In this document: one piece after another, positions 61,101 to 64,000 of the stretch | Position numbering within the stretch: the first letter of the stretch is position 1 | Layout of the letters: each line of letters starts with the position of its first letter | Source of the DNA: Novosphingobium barchaimii LL02 | GTDB lineage: Bacteria; Pseudomonadota; Alphaproteobacteria; Sphingomonadales; Sphingomonadaceae | NCBI RefSeq assembly: GCF_001046635.1 | Contig: NZ_KQ130453.1 | Span: 191,001 to 255,000 of the forward strand | Length of the DNA stretch: 64,000 nt | Reading direction: 5' to 3' | The notes under the pieces: generated by a model | What the model was told of the DNA's origin: nothing | Seen by the model: only the letters and a program-made list of their open reading frames with translations | Database searches by the model: none | Translations under genes and position numbers: made by a program

Positions 61101-61515
61101 CAAGATGCTGCGGCAGGATGGAATACTTGACCGGGCCGAAGATCGTTGAGTGCAGGCCCATCAGGAACAGCGCCGTCATCAGCGCCGGGATCGACTGGAA
61201 CCAGAACCCGGCAAGGCCGATGCCCATGATGCCGACTTCCGCCAGCTTGATCCAGCGTACCAGCCTTGCCTTGTCGATGCGATCCGCCAGTTGCCCCGCC
61301 AGCGCCGAAAACAGGAAGTATGGCGCGATGAACAAGCCAGTGGCCAGGGCTGCCAACATCTCCGCCTTGGCCGGTTCTGCTGCGAAGATGCCGAAGTTCG
61401 CGAGGAACAGCATGGCGAATTTCAGCAGGTTGTCGTTGAAGGCGCCTAGAAACTGGACGACGAACATCGGCGCGAAACGGCGTTTGCCCAGCAGCGAAAG
61501 GTCAGGTGCAGACAC
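58108..61515 (-). CDS. aas: MFS-acyltransferase-acyl-ACP synthetase fusion (Aas/lysophospholipid repair type)
   Basis: 1135 residues if GTG 61515 is the start (GGGGAA upstream); TTG 61530 adds five residues. Residues 1-420: 12-helix MFS transporter (QFLGAFNDNLLKFAM), LplT-like. About 430-640: PlsC-like acyltransferase with His458-x4-Asp463 (VVNHLSLLDGV) and FPEGRI. About 670-1135: AMP-binding acyl-ACP synthetase with LFTSGSEGTPKGV and GYGATEAAP, WHDTGDIV. Together it flips lysophospholipids, activates fatty acids and re-acylates them. Such three-part fusions occur in sphingomonads and other Alphaproteobacteria. Confidence 0.92.
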   Translation of the reverse strand: MSAPDLSLLGKRRFAPMFVVQFLGAFNDNLLKFAMLFLANFGIFAAEPAKAEMLAALATGLFIAPYFLFSALAGQLADRIDKARLVRWIKLAEVGIMGIGLAGFWFQSIPALMTALFLMGLHSTIFGPVKYSILPQHLGEHEIMGGTGLIEAGTFLAILGGQLLAGVIPAWEAGLAAMGVALLGYIAALAIPSAPPLKGGHPVDWNVWRGTMSILKTARHGRGVWLSILGISWFFAAGAVLVSEFAPLVSGTLAARQEVATLFLVIFSVTIAFGSIAVNKLLGGQVSARYVPVSALALALGLIDLWLSTSGFSVRTAGASVQQFIATPGAIRILIDLAVIAFAGGMFIVPLYAILQIESLPEERSRIIAANNIVNAAVTVVAVLTITGLLASGMDVPGLIGALGFASLVVAFVSIWLLPETLFKWVIRTILKALYRVEVSGFENLPRPGESAVVVVNHLSLLDGVLLGAFLPGKPTFAINTHIAKAWWVKPFLGLFEAFPVDPTNPMAAKAMVKAVREGRTLVIFPEGRITVTGALMKVFDGPGMVADKANAPIIPLRLDGPQRTPFSYLKGKVRQRWFPKITLTALPQRRFSIAGEHAVEMSARQRRAVAGRRLYDEMSAMIFDTTDTHRTLFEALCEARDIHGGKVGIVEDVKRLPLTYNRLLIAAHLLGGKLSRTTVQGENVGVLLPNVNGVAIAFFALQAQGRVAAMLNFTAGLANLKSACATAQIRTVVTARAFVEQAKLDDVIGALGDEGLSIVYLEDVAATITPGAKLRTALLRSRIAGRHRRLRISPDAPAVILFTSGSEGTPKGVVLTHRNLLSNCAQLAARIDFNASDVVLNALPVFHSFGLTGGTLLPLLNGIRTVLYPSPLHYRIVPALAYDANATIMFGTDTFLAGYARMAHGYDFYSLRYIFAGAERVRDETRNVYAEKFGLRILEGYGATEAAPVIAVNTPMHFKAGTVGRVLPAIEARLDTVPGITEGGRLHIRGPNVMAGYLLASDPGRLQPPEGGWHDTGDIVTVDDDGFVTIRGRAKRFAKIGGEMVSLPAVEGYAAAIWPGAEHAVVTRPDARKGEQLILFTTAPSPDPKALQEWARSNGVTELMVPRDIRSIEALPVLGTGKVDYVTLGQWALT

Positions 61516-61665
61516 GAATAGATTCCCCAATTGCGCCGACGGTTAGCAGGCAATGGTTAAGCGAAGACCTAGAAATCAGTCACCAAGGAAACGCCTCAGC
61601 CGTGACGGCTTTCGCGCCGGTCCTTCGATTCGAAGACAAGCGTGAGATCGCACATAAATAGACGT

Positions 61666-61697
61666 CGTTCAATTATATAATTGCACAGCGTTCAATT
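61666..61697. repeat. Direct repeat CGTTCAATT and palindrome upstream of aas
   Basis: CGTTCAATT at 61666-61674 and again at 61689-61697 (23-bp period); between them the perfect palindrome CAATTATATAATTG (61670-61683). AT-rich relative to surroundings and about 150-180 bp from the aas start; likely promoter/operator DNA. Confidence 0.35.
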
Positions 61698-61756
61698 TGT
61701 TGCTCAAAACAGTCTGGTGAATTCGTTCGGTGGGTTGCCCCCCCTCAGCCGCGGCG

Positions 61757-62443
61757 CTAGTCCGCGATCTTGCCGAACGGCAGCAGCTTGCGGGACAGGG
61801 CCGCTGCTGCCTTGCCATCATTGGCCCGCAGCGCAGGCAAAATGGCCAACCCTGCGCGCTTCATCAATGTATCGAGCTGCGTGGGTGTCTGTCCGGTGGC
61901 GGCAGCTTCAGCCCAGCGTCGAGCCTGGGTTAGGTCGGTTTCATCCCTGCGGATGCGCATCATGGCGGCAAGGCCGGGGTAAAAGGCGCGCTCGCCGCCC
62001 AGTGCCACGGCGCGGGCCAACGCGGCCTCGCCGACCTGAGCTTTTGCGCCAAGCGCGGTGCGGGCCATGAAGGCGCCCAGCTGGTCGATGGCGTCGAGGT
62101 GCCAGCCGGCGATGCCCATTTGTGCTTCGGGATCGCGAGGGTTCTGGGCTGCCAGTCGTTCGAATATGCCGAGAGACGTACGTGCATCGGAGCGGCTGCG
62201 GGTGAGTTTGGCGCGGTAACCGATGGCAACGCCGCGCTGGAGTGCGGCTTCACGGTCGCCGGGACGCGCCGCCAATATCTTTTCGGACGCAGCGATTGCC
62301 TGGCCGATCAGGGCCAGAGCCTTCGGTTTGTTTGGGGCCTGAAAGGCGGCGGCTGTCAGAAGTTCGCGCGGGGTCTCGGCCATCGCGGTAGCCGGGGCGA
62401 CAGCGACCATTGCGCTCATCGCGAGCATCATAGGGCGGTACAC
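61757..62443 (-). CDS. Periplasmic TPR-like hypothetical protein
   Basis: 228 residues from GTG 62443 with AGGAGAAT immediately upstream. Signal peptide ending ATAMAET, then helical tetratricopeptide-like repeats (ALALIGQAIAASEKILAARPGDREAALQ, ARTSLGIFERLAAQNPRDPEAQ). Probably a periplasmic scaffold; no catalytic motif. 61531-61756 holds only the aas promoter region. Confidence 0.75.
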   Translation of the reverse strand: MYRPMMLAMSAMVAVAPATAMAETPRELLTAAAFQAPNKPKALALIGQAIAASEKILAARPGDREAALQRGVAIGYRAKLTRSRSDARTSLGIFERLAAQNPRDPEAQMGIAGWHLDAIDQLGAFMARTALGAKAQVGEAALARAVALGGERAFYPGLAAMMRIRRDETDLTQARRWAEAAATGQTPTQLDTLMKRAGLAILPALRANDGKAAAALSRKLLPFGKIAD

Positions 62444-62546
62444 ATATTCTCCTGCCGGGTTGGGAAAGGCGGGAGGATGACCGATGATGCGGCTATAGGC
62501 CAGTGCTTATCGTCGTTCAGTGCCCGGTAGCCGAGGGACGGTGATT

Positions 62547-62571
62547 GGCGCCCCGCAGGCTGCGGAGCGCC
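62547..62571. terminator. Hairpin after the HU gene
   Basis: GGCGCCCCGCA / TGCGGAGCGCC with one mismatch and a 3-base loop, 16 bp beyond the HU stop (minus strand). Lacks a T-tract. Confidence 0.4.
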
Positions 62572-62586
62572 AGGTCACCTGAACGA

Positions 62587-62862
62587 TCAGCCGTTCAGCT
62601 TGTCCTTGATCGCCTTGGCGGGCGCGAACGCCAGCTTCTTCGAAGCCTTGATGGTCATGGTCTCGCCGGTGGCGGGATTGCGGCCTTCACGCTCCGGGCT
62701 GTCCTTGATCTTGAACTTGCCGAAACCGTTGAGCGAGATTTCCTCGCCCTTCGCCGCTGCGTTGCCGATTGCGTCGAAAACGGCATCGACGATCTTGCGG
62801 GCGTCGGTCTTGGTGATGCCGGTGTCGGTGGCGATGACGTCGGCGAGATCGCTGTTGTTCAT
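62587..62862 (-). CDS. HU-family histone-like DNA-binding protein
   Basis: 91 residues from ATG 62862 (AGGAAGAA upstream). Helix MNNSDLADVIATDTGITKTDARKIVDAVFDAI, strand GEEISLNGFGKFKIKD, and the beta-arm signature REGRNPATGETMTIKASKK, with Lys/Arg contacts. Nucleoid protein that bends DNA. Stand-alone gene; its ~370-bp upstream region has no gene but contains the hairpin below. Confidence 0.95.
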   Translation of the reverse strand: MNNSDLADVIATDTGITKTDARKIVDAVFDAIGNAAAKGEEISLNGFGKFKIKDSPEREGRNPATGETMTIKASKKLAFAPAKAIKDKLNG

Positions 62863-63198
62863 GATCGTTCTTCCTGTCGAATTGAGTTTATGGGAAATCA
62901 CCCTGGCGGCTTGCGCAGGCACCGTCACTGTCAGGCCATTACCGCTCACCAAAGTACTTCCGCGCTCAGGCATAACGCTCTTTCCGGGCTGGTCCAGCCC
63001 GTCTGAGCATCAAACTGGCTGAAAACAGTGCCTGTAGAGCGGTTTTCCCGAAGATTTGAGCCTCCCGACCGTGATTGAGACGCGAATCACGCTGACCGGA
63101 CGCACTGAAAGGAGCGGACGCGCATTGCGTTACCGTTCGGAAGCATTTGGCTGAAAACGTACTATATGGTCCGGCGACGGGTAGCCAATCCCGATCAG

Positions 63199-63218
63199 GG
63201 CAGCCGCTGGCGGCTGCC
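63199..63218 (+). promoter_or_regulatory. Hairpin before the ribosome site of the oxidoreductase gene
   Basis: GGCAGCCGC / GCGGCTGCC perfect arms around TG, ending six bases before AAGGAGA. Could tune translation or be an upstream terminator; 62863-63198 otherwise shows no gene. Confidence 0.3.
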
Positions 63219-63235
63219 GGATGAAGGAGACGAAT

Positions 63236-64000
63236 ATGACGCTCACCGGACGCGAACTGCGATCGACCCTTGCCGAAGACGGCATCCTCACGATCTCGCT
63301 GGAAAATGTGGTCGTCGGCGATCCGGGCGATGACGAAGTCGTCGTGCGTGTCGAGGCCGCGCCCATCAACCCCAGCGATCTTGGGCTGCTGCTTGGTCCG
63401 GCGGACATATCTTCGCTGACGAGCGGGGCAGGGGGCGGAATTGCCTTCACTGTTCCGCAGGGTCGGCTGGCAGGCGCGATAGGGCGGCTGGGCCAGTCAA
63501 TGGCGGTCGGCAACGAGGGTGCCGGCACGGTGGTCGCCGCAGGGCGAAACGTCAGCCATCTGGAAGGTGAGCGAGTCGGCATGATCGGCGGCGCAATGTA
63601 TGCCGACTATCGCCGCATCGCCGCGCGCGACGTGATCCCGCTGCCCGAAGGCGCGAGCGCAGCGGACGGGGCGTCGATGTTCGTAAACCCGCTTACCGCG
63701 CTGGGCTTCGTGGAAACCGCGCGCAGCGAGGGACACAAGGCGATCGTGCATACCGCTGCCGCATCCAATCTGGGGCAGATGCTGCAGAAGATCTGCCTTG
63801 CCGACGGGGTGCCGCTGGTAAACATCGTACGCTCGGAGGAGCAGGCCCAGATTCTGCGCGAAATCGGTGCCACGCACATCGTCAACAGCAAGGAGCACGA
63901 TTTCATCGCGCAGCTGACCGATGCGCTGGAACAGACGGGGGCGACGATCGCGTTCGATGCCGTCGGGGGCGGCACACTGGGCAACGACATTCTTCAGGCG
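63236..64000 (+). CDS. Zinc-type alcohol dehydrogenase/quinone oxidoreductase family protein, 5' part
   Basis: 255 codons from ATG 63236 (AAGGAGA nine bases upstream), cut by the window end. MDR fold: GroES-like N-terminal domain with VRVEAAPINPSDLGLLLG and VGNEGAGTVVAAGRNV, then Rossmann start IVHTAAASNLGQMLQKIC and ATIAFDAVGG. The catalytic-zinc Cys is replaced (PSDLGLL), pointing to the zinc-free quinone oxidoreductase/trans-2-enoyl reductase side of the family. Substrate unknown. Confidence 0.88.
   Translation, partial: MTLTGRELRSTLAEDGILTISLENVVVGDPGDDEVVVRVEAAPINPSDLGLLLGPADISSLTSGAGGGIAFTVPQGRLAGAIGRLGQSMAVGNEGAGTVVAAGRNVSHLEGERVGMIGGAMYADYRRIAARDVIPLPEGASAADGASMFVNPLTALGFVETARSEGHKAIVHTAAASNLGQMLQKICLADGVPLVNIVRSEEQAQILREIGATHIVNSKEHDFIAQLTDALEQTGATIAFDAVGGGTLGNDILQA

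Noticed and set aside
59626-61149. 507-codon plus-strand open frame across aas
   Set aside because: Antisense to the MFS/acyltransferase fusion with clear motifs; composition is low complexity (Asp/His/Gln-rich).
1-64000. CRISPR array, tRNA/rRNA genes, prophage, insertion sequence
   Set aside because: No regularly spaced repeats, no cloverleaf or rRNA-like segments, and no integrase, transposase or phage structural genes were recognised anywhere in the window.

Overview
The window looks like chromosomal DNA of a sphingomonad (Alphaproteobacteria, Sphingomonadales; Novosphingobium/Sphingobium-like). It is GC-rich, carries five TonB-dependent receptors, a UrcA-family protein, DUF4142/DUF3597 proteins, an HU protein and a dense set of small sphingomonad-type hypotheticals, and has at least one perfect EcfG-type stress promoter (GGAAC-N17-CGTT). 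No rRNA, tRNA, CRISPR array, insertion sequence or phage gene was seen. Coordinates and starts are from reading the sequence; no database search was run.

Layout. 1-1284: end of a sulfate ABC transporter operon (sbp, cysT; minus strand). 1488-6191: a compact type III polyketide synthase locus (ACP, beta-ketoacyl synthase, type III PKS and FAD oxidoreductase overlapping head to tail on the minus strand, with a divergent methyltransferase). 6612-12032: stress-type genes (small membrane protein, lipoprotein, FNT channel, zinc deaminase, flavin disulfide reductase, DUF3597, DUF4142, a 56-aa protein). 12370-12591: an SDR gene remnant and a hairpin. 12612-24829: four TonB receptors, an EEP-family lipoprotein, a cupin, and an iron-type divergent region with three Fur-box-like palindromes feeding a siderophore receptor on one side and a truncated STN-domain protein, DUF3649 protein and receptor on the other. 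24885-31976: membrane PQQ glucose dehydrogenase, N-formylglutamate amidohydrolase, two transglutaminase-like proteins and an M3 oligopeptidase. 32608-39334: DsbA-like protein, ethanolamine ammonia-lyase EutBC, an UvrD-like helicase, a TPR-sulfotransferase. 39408-43050: TonB receptor and a membrane di-iron hydroxylase (sterol desaturase family). 43999-55761: the most interesting block, see below. 55940-64000: LysR regulator, small secreted proteins, a three-domain MFS/acyltransferase/acyl-ACP synthetase, a TPR protein, HU, and the 5' part of a zinc-type oxidoreductase.

The 43999-55761 block encodes an ABC transporter (binding protein, permease, ATPase), two urea-amidolyase-associated DUF1989 proteins, a biotin-dependent urea/guanidine carboxylase, allophanate hydrolase and a secreted beta-propeller. 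From family knowledge this gene set degrades guanidine via carboxyguanidine and allophanate to ammonia and CO2. Two nearly identical NikR-fold regulators are interleaved with it; both have lost three of the four nickel ligands of E. coli NikR. A shared operator-like motif, TATTAC-N14-GTAATA, is found before the transporter operon, before the second regulator and (one mismatch) before the di-iron hydroxylase. I saw no guanidine riboswitch. My proposal (inference) is that these are ligand-repurposed NikR-like regulators of guanidine assimilation, possibly extending to the neighbouring hydroxylase and TonB receptor.
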